A DNA stretch of 64,000 nucleotides from Halomicrobium urmianum (GTDB lineage Archaea; Halobacteriota; Halobacteria; Halobacteriales; Haloarculaceae), in the NCBI RefSeq assembly GCF_020217425.1, contig NZ_CP084090.1:2914001-2978000 (forward strand). Reading direction: 5' to 3'. The notes under the pieces are model-generated. The model was not told the DNA's origin. It saw nothing but the letters and a program-made list of their open reading frames with translations, and ran no database searches. Position numbers and translations under genes: made by a program. Position 1 is the first letter of the stretch. Each line of letters starts with the position of its first letter. Of this stretch, positions 1 to 7,890 are shown piece after piece.

Positions 1-1
1 C

Positions 2-916
2 ATCGCCGCGCGCGTGCGAGAAGCACTGGACGACGTGGACGGGGAGATCGAACTCACCGCGAACGTCGACCGCGGCGTCGATCCCGTCGAGGACCCGCTG
101 CCGGGCGTCAAGAACGTCATCGCAGTCGCCTCGGGCAAGGGCGGCGTCGGCAAGAGCACGCTCTCGGTCAACCTCGCAGCGGGGCTGGCCGACCGCGGCG
201 CCAGCGTCGGCCTGTTCGACGCCGACGTGTACGGTCCGAACGTGCCGCGGATGGTCGACGCCGACGAGCAGCCGCAGGCCACCGAGGACGAGGAGCTCAT
301 CCCGCCCGAGGCGTTCGGCGTCAAGCTGATGAGCATGGACTTCCTCGTCGGCGAGGACGATCCCGTCATCTGGCGCGGCCCGATGGTCGACAACGTGCTC
401 ACGCAGCTGTGGAACGACGTCGTCTGGGGCAACCTCGACTACATGATCGTCGACCTGCCGCCGGGGACCGGCGACACTCAGCTGACCATGCTCCAGAACA
501 TCCCCGTCAGCGGCGCCGTCGTCGTCACGACGCCACAGGAGGTCGCGCTCGACGACGCGCGCAAGGGCCTGCGCATGTTCGGCCGCCACGAGACGCCCGT
601 GCTGGGCATCGTCGAGAACATGTCCACGTTCGTCTGCCCCGACTGCGGCGGCGAGCACGACATCTTCGGCAGCGGCGGCGGCCGCGACTTCTCCGAGGAG
701 ACGGATCTCCCCTTCCTCGGCGAGATCCCGCTCGATCCGGCTATCCGCGAGGGCGGAGACGACGGCAAGCCGCTCGTGCTGGAGGAGGACAGCGAGACCG
801 GCGACGCCTTCCGCGAGTTCGTCCGTCGGACGGCCATCAACCAGGGCATCGTCCACCGCAAGCGCCACGTCGACCGCCAGCGAGAGCGCGACGCGACGGA
901 GGAAGTCGAGCGGTAG
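2..916 (+). CDS. Mrp/Nbp35 (ApbC)-family Fe-S cluster carrier ATPase, 5' truncated
   Basis: P-loop NTPase of the Mrp/Nbp35/ApbC family, which assembles or carries Fe-S clusters in the cytoplasm. The open frame runs off the left edge of the window, because codons upstream of the GTG at 14 remain open, so the N-terminus is missing. The family often has a DUF59 (MIP18-like) domain there. The deviant Walker A motif GKGGVGKST lies about 40 residues in. A switch motif reading VDLPPGTGD and a C-terminal CPDC pair, the usual cluster-bridging cysteines, are also present. The stop at 916 is clear. It faces the convergent rps17e gene. The family call is secure; the cellular client is not visible. Confidence 0.93.
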   Translation: MAARVREALDDVDGEIELTANVDRGVDPVEDPLPGVKNVIAVASGKGGVGKSTLSVNLAAGLADRGASVGLFDADVYGPNVPRMVDADEQPQATEDEELIPPEAFGVKLMSMDFLVGEDDPVIWRGPMVDNVLTQLWNDVVWGNLDYMIVDLPPGTGDTQLTMLQNIPVSGAVVVTTPQEVALDDARKGLRMFGRHETPVLGIVENMSTFVCPDCGGEHDIFGSGGGRDFSEETDLPFLGEIPLDPAIREGGDDGKPLVLEEDSETGDAFREFVRRTAINQGIVHRKRHVDRQRERDATEEVER

Positions 917-983
917 CGAGCGCGGCGACACTGCCGCCAGCGCCGCCGCTATCCGGTTCGAGTCGCGAGACAGAATTAGACCG

Positions 984-1175
984 TCAGGCTTCGACCTGCG
1001 CGCCCTGCTTGCTCGTGACGTAGCCGGCGATCCGGTTGCGGACGCCCTTCGACTCGACGTTGGTCAGCTCGCCGACGACGTCCTTGTTGTGCTCGAAGTC
1101 GTCGCCGAAGGCGTCGGGGTATCGCTCCATCAGCAGCTTCGCGGTCTTCTTGACGTAGGCGGGCTTGATTGCCAT
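984..1175 (-). CDS. rps17e: 30S ribosomal protein S17e
   Basis: A 63-residue basic protein matching archaeal/eukaryotic ribosomal protein S17e along its whole length. It starts [10 protein letters not shown] and contains the typical ERYPDAF and NRIAGYVT segments. It is a small-subunit ribosomal protein. The ATG at 1175 is the only sensible start. On its own strand the upstream DNA has a T-rich box about 35 bases before the start that could serve as the promoter. It is monocistronic and converges on the Mrp gene. A longer antisense/upstream frame covering this locus is a shadow. Confidence 0.96.
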   Translation of the reverse strand: MAIKPAYVKKTAKLLMERYPDAFGDDFEHNKDVVGELTNVESKGVRNRIAGYVTSKQGAQVEA

Positions 1176-1377
1176 GTCCGCTCTTTCCCGTGTCGCGCCC
1201 TAAAAGGATTCGACTCGCTCCGGCGCTGCGAACCCTTATCTGACGAGACGGGACCAGCCCCGGGCGTGCCCTGAGAGTCACCCCGCGGCGTCCGCGGTAG
1301 CGCGACGCAGCGCCGCGGGATCGGACCGCGTCGCCTGTAAGCCCTCTCGCAGCGGCAACCACCTTCCCAAAGCGAGG

Positions 1378-1998
1378 TCACCACTCGGCGTCGACCTGCC
1401 GGCGGACCACGTCGAACGCCGCTCGCTCTCGCTCGCCGCCGCACCGCTCGACCACGTCCTCGAAGTAGGCCAGTCGCTCCAGCAGCCTGTCGGTGTCGTA
1501 GGCGTCGACGTCCAGCCGCGAGGCCGCGACGGTCGCCTCGACGACGGCGTAAAATCCGCGGTTGATAGCGGGGACAGCCTCCCGTTCGACGCCCGACTCG
1601 CGCGGCACCAGTTCCCACTCCACCCACTGCGTGTCGCCGTCGGTGCCGCTGTCGACCTCGCTCGCGTCGACCCGGACCCACGCGTCGGCCTCCTCGAGGA
1701 CGGGGTCGTCTGTCTCACGAACCGTCATCGCGGCCTCGGCGAAGGTCACGGGGTCGCGCGTGAACTGGACGTAGCCCCCGCCCTCCTCCCGGAAGTTCCG
1801 CCAGGTTCGGGTCCGGCCCCACGTTCGGGCCGTCGCCGCGCTGCCGCCTGTCGCCGGGTCGCCGTCGCGCCCCGGGTCGCCGTCTCCCTTCGGCGCGTGG
1901 ACGCCCAGCGCCGCGACGTTCCACCGGTCGTTCGGGCCCAGCGTCGTCACGACCGTCTCGGTGACCCCGTCGAGGTCGACCGGCCACTCCGCCGTCAT
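1378..1998 (-). CDS. DUF447 domain-containing protein
   Basis: A 206-residue soluble protein that looks like the archaeal DUF447 family, which has a flavin-reductase-like split-barrel fold. The N-terminus has the family-like run ETVVTTLGPNDRWNVAALG followed by GRTRTWRNF and YVQFTRDPVTFAEAA. Its ATG overlaps the stop of the CitG-like gene upstream by 4 bases (ATGA at 1995-1998). It is therefore the last gene of the cofD-led operon and is probably translationally coupled. The residues look suited to binding a flavin-type phosphate, but no reaction is known to me. Function is unassigned; the operon suggests a cofactor role. Confidence 0.8.
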   Translation of the reverse strand: MTAEWPVDLDGVTETVVTTLGPNDRWNVAALGVHAPKGDGDPGRDGDPATGGSAATARTWGRTRTWRNFREEGGGYVQFTRDPVTFAEAAMTVRETDDPVLEEADAWVRVDASEVDSGTDGDTQWVEWELVPRESGVEREAVPAINRGFYAVVEATVAASRLDVDAYDTDRLLERLAYFEDVVERCGGERERAAFDVVRRQVDAEW

Positions 1999-2828
1999 AC
2001 GTCCAGCCCTCGTTCCAGAGCGACGAACAGCGCACCAGCGACGAGGTCGGCCGTCGTGCCGGGATTGACGTCGCGGTCGATCAGCTCCGCGGCGAGCGCG
2101 TCGGCGTCCTCCTCCCCGTCGAGGACCGCCTGCGCCCGCCGGGTCACTTCCTCGGCCGTCTCGCGGTCGTTCCGCGTGACGACGAAGGTGTCGGGCTCCT
2201 CGGCCAGCAGTTCGAGGAAGACGATCGACGCCCGGTCCGGGACGGACCTGTCGGCCGCCAGCAATCGATCAGCCGCGTCGAAGACCCGCTCGAAGCCGCT
2301 GGTCCACTCGGCGGCCACGCCGTCGCGGTCTGCGCTGCGCTCCATCACGTCCGAGAGCGCGAGTCCGCGCTCGCGCAGCACCGGGACGGCGTCGCTGCCC
2401 CGGCGGACGTCCAGCGCTGCCATGTCCTCGGGCGGGTCGTCGACCGCGACGTCGACGTGCTCGAAGGCCCGGTAGAAGCCGGCCGCGTCCTCGACAGTCG
2501 TTTCCGCGACGACCTCTCGGGCTCGCTCACGGGTCAGATCGCCGCTCGCCGCCGTCGCGACCAGCGGCGTCACCACGAGGACGGCCCCGAACTGCGTGTT
2601 GCCGCCGCGCTGGTCGGCCATCCCCTCGATCGCGGTCTCGAAGGCCCGCCCGATCGGTTCGCCCTCGGCGGCCCGCTCGAACCCCGGACGCGCGCCGACG
2701 GCGCCCGCCAGAAAGTGCTCGAAGCGGAGGTCGTCGTACTCCCGCTCCCGGTCGACGTTGCCGGGCTTGGGCGTACTGGCGACCTCCAGCAGCAGCGCCA
2801 GTTCGGCGTTCCCCGCGATCGGCCTCAC
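1995..2828 (-). CDS. CitG-like triphosphoribosyl-dephospho-CoA synthase family protein
   Basis: A 277-residue member of the CitG/MdcB family. Characterised bacterial members join ATP to 3'-dephospho-CoA to make the prosthetic-group precursor of citrate or malonate lyase. Family motifs are visible: TPKPGNVDRERE near residue 17, and RGGNTQFGAVL near residue 93, equivalent to the NTHRGAIF-type motif. No citrate or malonate lyase gene is in the window. Archaeal homologues probably have another substrate. Both ends overlap neighbours by 4 bases, with DUF447 downstream and the Dus-like gene upstream, so it belongs to one polycistronic unit. The family call is good; the specific reaction is unknown. 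Confidence 0.82.
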   Translation of the reverse strand: MRPIAGNAELALLLEVASTPKPGNVDREREYDDLRFEHFLAGAVGARPGFERAAEGEPIGRAFETAIEGMADQRGGNTQFGAVLVVTPLVATAASGDLTRERAREVVAETTVEDAAGFYRAFEHVDVAVDDPPEDMAALDVRRGSDAVPVLRERGLALSDVMERSADRDGVAAEWTSGFERVFDAADRLLAADRSVPDRASIVFLELLAEEPDTFVVTRNDRETAEEVTRRAQAVLDGEEDADALAAELIDRDVNPGTTADLVAGALFVALERGLDV

Positions 2829-3589
2829 GGTGACACCTCCCGCTGTCGGAACCAGTCCTCGGTCGCCTCACGGACCCGGGCGAGGACGTCCGGGTCGTCG
2901 CTCGGGCGCCCGATGCTCACCGCGTCGGCGCCGTACTCGAGGTACTCCCGGACGGTCGCCGCGTCCCTGACGCCGTTGTTGGCGATCACGAACAGGTCCG
3001 TCGCCTCGACGACGTTCGCGACGACCCGCTCGGAGTCCATCGCGTCGACGTGGACGGCGTCGGCGCCGGCCCGATCGAGACGGGCAGCGAGATCGGGGAG
3101 GTCCACGCCGTCGACCTCGGTGCGGACCTTGACGCTGACCGTCGCGCCGGTCGCCGAGGCGGCCTCGACCTGCTTGGCGAGCTTTCCCGGCCGGCGTAGG
3201 AGTGCCTCGCCGGCGCCGGTGTCGCACATCTCCGCCTGCCGGCAGTGGGCGTTGATCTCGACTATCGCGCCGTGGTCTCGACAGAGGTCTGCGACCTCCT
3301 CGACAGGCACTAGCGTCGTGCTCCTGACGTTCACCGCCGGCCGGATCGGAACGTCGGCGAGCGCGCGCAGTTGCTCGCGCACGAAGCGGTACGGATCCGC
3401 CGGCAGGAACTCCTCGCGGTCGCGGTCGGCGACCATCTCGCGGGCGGCCTCGCGCGTCGGGCCGTCGAGCGCGATGCCGCCGAGGAAGGCGCAGCCGGCG
3501 TACTCCACACCGGCCCGGGCCCACTCGGCGTCGGACTGGCCGCTCAGGCTCGCCAGCGCGACGCGGGGCTCGAACTGGAGCGCGGTCAC
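2825..3589 (-). CDS. Dus-like TIM-barrel protein (tRNA-dihydrouridine-synthase superfamily)
   Basis: A 254-residue FMN-type TIM barrel related to the dihydrouridine synthase/dihydropyrimidine dehydrogenase superfamily. It keeps a Dus-like block with INAHC, in which the Cys aligns with the catalytic NxGCP Cys, followed by [10 protein letters not shown]. It also has VKVRTEV and the phosphate-binding end IANNGVRD...VSIGRPS. The HGRT motif of genuine tRNA enzymes is replaced by HVDAM, and the C-terminal tRNA-binding domain is missing. I therefore doubt that tRNA is the substrate. It overlaps CofD upstream and the CitG-like gene downstream by 4 bases each, suggesting a step in the same cofactor pathway. 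Confidence 0.8.
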   Translation of the reverse strand: MTALQFEPRVALASLSGQSDAEWARAGVEYAGCAFLGGIALDGPTREAAREMVADRDREEFLPADPYRFVREQLRALADVPIRPAVNVRSTTLVPVEEVADLCRDHGAIVEINAHCRQAEMCDTGAGEALLRRPGKLAKQVEAASATGATVSVKVRTEVDGVDLPDLAARLDRAGADAVHVDAMDSERVVANVVEATDLFVIANNGVRDAATVREYLEYGADAVSIGRPSDDPDVLARVREATEDWFRQREVSP

Positions 3590-4578
3590 CCGGCCACCTC
3601 CAGCGCCTCGGCGACGGCCCGGGCGACGCGCTCGCTGTCGGCGTCGCCGTCGATTGCCGTGTCCGTCCGGACGACGGGTCGATCCAGTTCCGTCGGGTCT
3701 GCTTCGTCGAGGACGAAGGCGTCGGCGAAGGGGTAGCTGTCCGCCACGCCCGCGGTCGAGGGCTCCCGGCCGACGGCGGCCATCAGGTCGGCGGCCGGTC
3801 CGGAGAACACCTCGTCGCCGACGAACGGGGAGACGGCGACGACGGTCGTCTCCCGCAGGGCCGCCTCGAAGCCGGGCACGGCGAGCATCGGCCCGATACT
3901 GGTGACCGGGTTAGAGGGGCCGATCACTACGGGGTCCGCGAGCGCCGCGTCGACGGCGTCGGTGGCCGTCGCCTCGTCGGCCCCGCGGAACTCGACGTCC
4001 TCGACGGGCGGTTCGCCGCCGCGCCCGACCCACCACTCCTGGAAGTGCTGGATGCCGTCGGGCGTCTGGATCAGCGTCGCCACGGGGTCGTCGCTCATCG
4101 GGAGCAGCGATCGCTCCAGCCCGAAGGCGTCCGCGAGGACTCGCGTGGCCTCGGTGAGGGACTGTCCCTCGTCGAGCAGGCTCGTCCGGGTGACGTGGAC
4201 TGCGCGGTCCCGGTCGCCGATGTGCATGAACTCCGCGACGCCGGAGAAGCGCCGCCAGCGGCCGATCTCTCGGCCCTCGGTCTGTCGCTCTGGCGGGAGG
4301 TAGCGCGGTCCGCTTCCCAGATCTGCCGCGTCGGCGAGTCGCTGGAGTTCCTCGTGGGTCTCGGCCGTGTCGTCGGCGATCCCCCACCACGTCTCCCGGT
4401 CGAGGACGCCGCCGTCGTGGAAGAGGACGGTGTCGACGTCCGGGCAGACGAGGTGACCGCCGAGGATGACGTCGTCGCCGGTGTTGCCGACGACCGTCGT
4501 CCCGGCCGGATCGAAGACGGCGTCGGCCCCGGCGAGGAGCTTCGGCGTCCCGGTGCCGCCGGAGAGGAACGTGACCAT
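3586..4578 (-). CDS. cofD: 2-phospho-L-lactate transferase (coenzyme F420 biosynthesis)
   Basis: A 330-residue CofD. It transfers the phospholactyl (or related phosphoenolpyruvyl) moiety to the deazaflavin Fo during coenzyme F420 synthesis. The start at 4578 gives [15 protein letters not shown], the family's N-terminal nucleotide-binding motif; an open extension to 4647 is not conserved-looking. VGNTGDD, the WGIADDT segment and the [13 protein letters not shown] block are all family signatures. It is the first gene of a four-gene operon with the Dus-like, CitG-like and DUF447 genes, all joined by 4-base overlaps. It diverges from the HD phosphohydrolase gene. Confidence 0.95.
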   Translation of the reverse strand: MVTFLSGGTGTPKLLAGADAVFDPAGTTVVGNTGDDVILGGHLVCPDVDTVLFHDGGVLDRETWWGIADDTAETHEELQRLADAADLGSGPRYLPPERQTEGREIGRWRRFSGVAEFMHIGDRDRAVHVTRTSLLDEGQSLTEATRVLADAFGLERSLLPMSDDPVATLIQTPDGIQHFQEWWVGRGGEPPVEDVEFRGADEATATDAVDAALADPVVIGPSNPVTSIGPMLAVPGFEAALRETTVVAVSPFVGDEVFSGPAADLMAAVGREPSTAGVADSYPFADAFVLDEADPTELDRPVVRTDTAIDGDADSERVARAVAEALEVAG

Positions 4579-4679
4579 GGCCGGAGTTTGACGGTCGGTG
4601 CCGTAAAGCCTCCCGCTCGCGGCCGAACCAGTCGCGCTGAGGCCCACCCTTTTGTCCGAACGCGGTAAAGGACAATCAG

Positions 4680-5903
4680 ATGACGACCATCAAGGACAGC
4701 GTCCACGACCACATCGAAGTCGCGGGCGTGGCCGCGGACCTCCTGGAGACGCCGCCCGTCCAGCGTCTCCGCCACGTCAAGCAGCTCGGGACGGTGGATC
4801 TGGTCTATCCCTCCGCCAATCACACCCGCTTCGAACACTCGCTTGGGGTCTACTACCTGGCCGACCGGGCGCTCTCCCACCTCGGCATCGAGGGCCAGCA
4901 GGCCGAGCGCGTTCGCGCGGCCGCGCTGCTGCACGACGTGGGCCACTCGCCCTACAGCCACAACGTCGAGGGGCTGCTCCACCGGGAGACGGGCAAGTAC
5001 CACGACGACGTCCACGGGCTGCTGGGGCGCGGCGAGGTGGCGCGGGGCCTCACGGAGCACGACCTCGACCCGGACGCCGTGGCCGACCTCGTGGCCGGCG
5101 ACGCGGAGCTGGGCCAGCTCGTCTCCGGGGAGCTGGACGTCGACCGGATGGACTACCTCGTGCGGGACGCCCACCACACCGGCGTCCCCTACGGGACCAT
5201 CGACCACGAGCGGCTGCTCCGGGAGCTTCGCTTCGTCGACGGCGAACTCGTGCTCGACGAGGGCAACGTCCAGACGGCCGAATCGCTGCTGCTCGCGCGG
5301 GCGCTGATGAACCCGACCGTCTACCAGCACCACGTCGCCCGCATCGCCAAGTCGATGCTGCGCCGCGGGACGGAGCGCCTGCTGGCCGAGACCGACGTCG
5401 ACGCCGAGGAACTGCGGCGCTGGGACGACAGCGACCTGCTCGTGGCGCTGCGGGACTGCGAGGCGACCGCGGGCTACGCCCGGCGGCTGGACGAGCGGAA
5501 GCTGTTCAAGCGCGGCGTCTGGGCCGAGCGGCGGGCAGTGCCCGACGACATTCTCGAAGCTGACCACGACCAGATTCGCGAGTACGAGCGGACCATCGCC
5601 GACGAGGCCGAGGTCGACTCCGACGCGGTCGTCCTCGACGTGCCCGACGAGCCCTCCATGACCGAGTCGACCAGCCGCGTCGTCGTCAACGGTGAGGTGC
5701 GCCGGCTGGGCGACCAGTCGACGCTGGTCGACGCCCTGCGGGCCGCCCAGCGCGACCAGTGGCGGCTCGGCGTGTACGCGCCCGAAGCGGTCTCCGAGCG
5801 CGTCGGCAACGTCGCCATCCGGACCCTCGGACTCGACCTGGAGGGCTCGCTGGTCCGGGACGTCCGGCCCGGCGTCCACGCCACCCTCGACGAATTCAGA
5901 TAG
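4680..5903 (+). CDS. HD superfamily phosphohydrolase (SAMHD1/dGTPase-like)
   Basis: A 407-residue HD-domain hydrolase of the type found in YdhJ/SAMHD1-like dNTP triphosphohydrolases. The metal ligands are visible: FEHS (His53), [12 protein letters not shown] (His85-Asp86 with a following His94) and the later Asp in [15 protein letters not shown]. The C-terminal third is acidic and less conserved. The ATG at 4680 follows a 100-bp divergent intergenic region shared with cofD. The likely substrate is a nucleotide or phosphoester; which one cannot be read from sequence. Confidence 0.9.
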   Translation: MTTIKDSVHDHIEVAGVAADLLETPPVQRLRHVKQLGTVDLVYPSANHTRFEHSLGVYYLADRALSHLGIEGQQAERVRAAALLHDVGHSPYSHNVEGLLHRETGKYHDDVHGLLGRGEVARGLTEHDLDPDAVADLVAGDAELGQLVSGELDVDRMDYLVRDAHHTGVPYGTIDHERLLRELRFVDGELVLDEGNVQTAESLLLARALMNPTVYQHHVARIAKSMLRRGTERLLAETDVDAEELRRWDDSDLLVALRDCEATAGYARRLDERKLFKRGVWAERRAVPDDILEADHDQIREYERTIADEAEVDSDAVVLDVPDEPSMTESTSRVVVNGEVRRLGDQSTLVDALRAAQRDQWRLGVYAPEAVSERVGNVAIRTLGLDLEGSLVRDVRPGVHATLDEFR

Positions 5904-5968
5904 GAGTACCCGGGCGATCGGATTCGGATCTGACAGGGTACGCGAACAGCCAGAAAGCCCCGGCTGTC

Positions 5969-6204
5969 GTCGGGCGCGGAGCGCCCGACTGCTCGGGAGA
6001 CCCTCAGTCTCCCGGTGGCTACACTCGGGGGACTCGCTGCGCGCCTCGGTCGCTTCGCTCCCTGCAGTACTTGCGTCGTCCGCCGTCCTCAGAAGCGCTT
6101 CGCGCTTCTGATGGGCTGCGCAAGAGCTTTGCTCTTGCGAACGTCGTGTAGCCAGCCGCCGGGATACCTTCGGTCTCCCGAGCTCACGGCGGCGAAGCCG
6201 CCGT
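5969..6204. repeat. Array of five short perfect hairpins with 3-5 nt loops
   Basis: The hairpins are 5969-5989 (9-bp arms, loop GGA), 5994-6014 (8-bp arms, loop CCTCA), 6090-6110 (8-bp arms, loop CTTCG), 6119-6139 (9-bp arms, loop TTT) and 6186-6204 (8-bp arms, loop GAA). Arm sequences differ, so this is a structural rather than a sequence repeat. None is followed by a clear T-run, which argues against simple termination. Confidence 0.8.
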
Positions 6205-6209
6205 AAACG

Positions 6210-6268
6210 CCCCTTTCAGCCCCGCCCAGCCTGGATTGGTCAACCGGCATGGGTGGGACTGAAACGGG
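6210..6268. repeat. Imperfect 18-bp inverted repeat (TTTCAG...CTGAAA type)
   Basis: The left arm at 6210-6227 and the right arm at 6251-6268 match at 15 of 18 positions when one is reverse complemented, with a 23-base spacer. The ends read CCCCTTTCAGCCCC and GGGACTGAAACGGG. It resembles a single palindromic unit, not an array. Confidence 0.6.
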
Positions 6269-6335
6269 CCGGTCGCTTTCTGGCCGTTTACATTCCAGGT
6301 TCCATCACCAAACACTGCTGCAGGCGTGACCCACG

Positions 6336-6343
6336 GTTTTACG
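6336..6343 (+). promoter_or_regulatory. TATA-like box of the amidohydrolase gene
   Basis: The sequence GTTTTACG stands out in GC-rich DNA and lies about 28 bases before the ATG at 6368. This fits a leaderless haloarchaeal transcript and supports that start over the in-frame GTG/ATG choices upstream. Confidence 0.5.
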
Positions 6344-6367
6344 TCCGCCGACCGGCCAGTTCGGCGC

Positions 6368-7393
6368 ATGGAACTGACCGGGACGATACTGCAGGGCGAG
6401 TCCTTCGAGCCGGTCGAGGGCCGCGTCGTCGTCGAGGACGGGGAGATAGCGGCCATCGAGGAGACGGCCGTCGACTCCGACGACGTGATCCTGCCGGCGT
6501 TCGTCAACGCGCACACGCACATCGGCGACTCCATCGCCAAGGAGGCCGGCGGCGGGCTGACGCTGGAGGAACTGGTCGCGCCGCCGGACGGCCTCAAACA
6601 CCGGCTGCTCCGGCAGGCCGACCGCGAGGAACTGGTCGAGGGCATGGTCCGCTCGATCGACTTCATGGCCTCGACCGGGACGGGCGCGTTCGTCGAGTTC
6701 CGCGAGGGCGGCCTGGCGGGCGTCGAGGTCATCGAGGACGCGCTCGCCGGCTCGCCGCTGGAGGCGGTCGTCCTCGGGCGGGAGACGGTCGAGGCCATGG
6801 AGGCGGCCGACGGGTTCGGGGCCAGCGGCGCCAACGACGCCGACTTCGCCCGCGAGCGGAACGCGACCGAGCGCGCGGGCAAGATCTTCGGCATCCACGC
6901 CGGCGAGGTCGACGCGACGGACATCAACCCCGCGCTCGACCTCGATCCGGACTTCCTCGTCCACATGGTCCACGCGGAGGAGCTACACCTCGACCGCGTC
7001 GCGGACAGCGGGACGCCCGTGGTCGTCTGCCCGCGCTCGAACGTCGTCACCGACGTCGGTCTGCCGCCGCTGGCGGACCTGCTGGAGCGGACCACCGTCG
7101 CGCTCGGGACGGACAACGTGATGACCAACAGCCCGTCGATGTTCCGCGAGATGGAGTTCGCGGCGAAGCTGTTCGACGTCACCGCCGAGGAGGTCCTCCG
7201 GATGGCCACGATCAACGGCGCCTCCGTCGGCGGCCTCGACTGCGGCGTCGTCGAGACTGGCCGCGAGGCGCGCCTGCTGGTGCTCGACGGCGACTCGGAC
7301 AACCTCGCCGGCGCGCAGGACCTCGTCCGGGCCGTCGTCCGGCGCGCGGGCGCGAGCGACGTGAAGCGGGTCGTTTTGTCGGGGAAGGCTTAA
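6368..7393 (+). CDS. Amidohydrolase-family metal-dependent deaminase/chlorohydrolase-like protein
   Basis: A 341-residue member of the cytosine deaminase/atrazine chlorohydrolase branch of the amidohydrolase superfamily. Metal and catalytic residues can be traced: NAHTH (His49, His51), GIHAGE, the HMVHAEE histidine and the ALGTDN aspartate. It is shorter than typical SAH/MTA deaminases (about 430 residues), so the substrate is open; a purine, pyrimidine or guanidinium-type amide is plausible. The ATG at 6368 is chosen because of the TATA-like box 28 bases upstream. The UspA gene follows about 30 bases later and may be cotranscribed. Confidence 0.85.
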   Translation: MELTGTILQGESFEPVEGRVVVEDGEIAAIEETAVDSDDVILPAFVNAHTHIGDSIAKEAGGGLTLEELVAPPDGLKHRLLRQADREELVEGMVRSIDFMASTGTGAFVEFREGGLAGVEVIEDALAGSPLEAVVLGRETVEAMEAADGFGASGANDADFARERNATERAGKIFGIHAGEVDATDINPALDLDPDFLVHMVHAEELHLDRVADSGTPVVVCPRSNVVTDVGLPPLADLLERTTVALGTDNVMTNSPSMFREMEFAAKLFDVTAEEVLRMATINGASVGGLDCGVVETGREARLLVLDGDSDNLAGAQDLVRAVVRRAGASDVKRVVLSGKA

Positions 7394-7424
7394 CTCCCTG
7401 CCACGTGTAGTGCTATCAAGTACC

Positions 7425-7862
7425 ATGTACGACCGGCTGCTCCTGCCGACCGACGGCTCCGAGGAGATGGAGGGGGTCATCGAGCACGCCGCCGGCCTGG
7501 CCCGCGAGCACGACGCGGCGCTGCATGCGGTCTACGTCGTCGACGAGGGGGCCGCAGCCGGGGTCCCGATGGCGGGTGCGGGCGGCGACGTCCGGGGGAT
7601 GCTGGCCGAGCGCGGCGAGGAGGCGCTCGACGACGTCGCCGCGATCGCTGGCGACGCGCTGGCCGAGCGGACGATCCTCGACGGGACGCCGTGGCGCGAG
7701 ATCGTCGACTACGCCGACGAGCGCGACGTCGACCTGATCGCGATGGGCACGCACGGCCGCGGCGGGATCGATCGGCTGCTGCTGGGGAGCGTGGCCGAGC
7801 GGGTCGTCAGGCGTTCGCCGGTCCCGGTGCTGACGGTGCGCGTCGAGCGATCGGAGGAGTAG
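7425..7862 (+). CDS. Universal stress protein (UspA family)
   Basis: A 145-residue single-domain Usp protein. It starts MYDRLLLPTDGSE, with the nucleotide-binding Asp of the first strand. It ends with the ATP-binding signature GTHGRGGIDRLLLGS, the family's G-2x-G-9x-G(S/T) pattern, and SPVPVLTV. The ATG at 7425 is preferred to the upstream ATG at 7410, which only adds MLSST. Usp proteins bind ATP as dimers and respond to stress. The gene follows the amidohydrolase closely and converges on birA. Confidence 0.93.
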   Translation: MYDRLLLPTDGSEEMEGVIEHAAGLAREHDAALHAVYVVDEGAAAGVPMAGAGGDVRGMLAERGEEALDDVAAIAGDALAERTILDGTPWREIVDYADERDVDLIAMGTHGRGGIDRLLLGSVAERVVRRSPVPVLTVRVERSEE

Positions 7863-7890
7863 GTAACGCCGGACGGGCTCAAACAGCGGA

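Larger units (their letters stand above)
5904..6367. other. Gene-free intergenic region with hairpin array
   Basis: These 464 bases between the HD hydrolase and the amidohydrolase hold no convincing gene. The open frames here are compositional. The sequence is dominated by a row of short perfect hairpins (5969-6204), an imperfect inverted repeat (6210-6268), and then a TATA-like box serving the next gene. Confidence 0.75.

Noticed and set aside
2457-3905. Long plus-strand open frame of about 480 codons
   Set aside because: It is antisense to the CitG-like, Dus-like and cofD genes. Its translation is Arg/Ser/Pro-rich low-complexity sequence typical of GC-rich shadows.
4095-5879. Long minus-strand open frame of about 590 codons
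   Set aside because: Antisense to the HD hydrolase gene; no domain recognisable, composition of a shadow, and it also crosses the cofD gene in another frame.
6210-6268. Possible CRISPR repeat
   Set aside because: Only one unit with imperfect arms, no array, spacers or cas genes in the window.
6253-6370. Upstream extension of the amidohydrolase gene or a separate basic ORF
   Set aside because: The extension crosses the inverted repeat and TATA box and has no family-like sequence; the ATG at 6368 is better supported.
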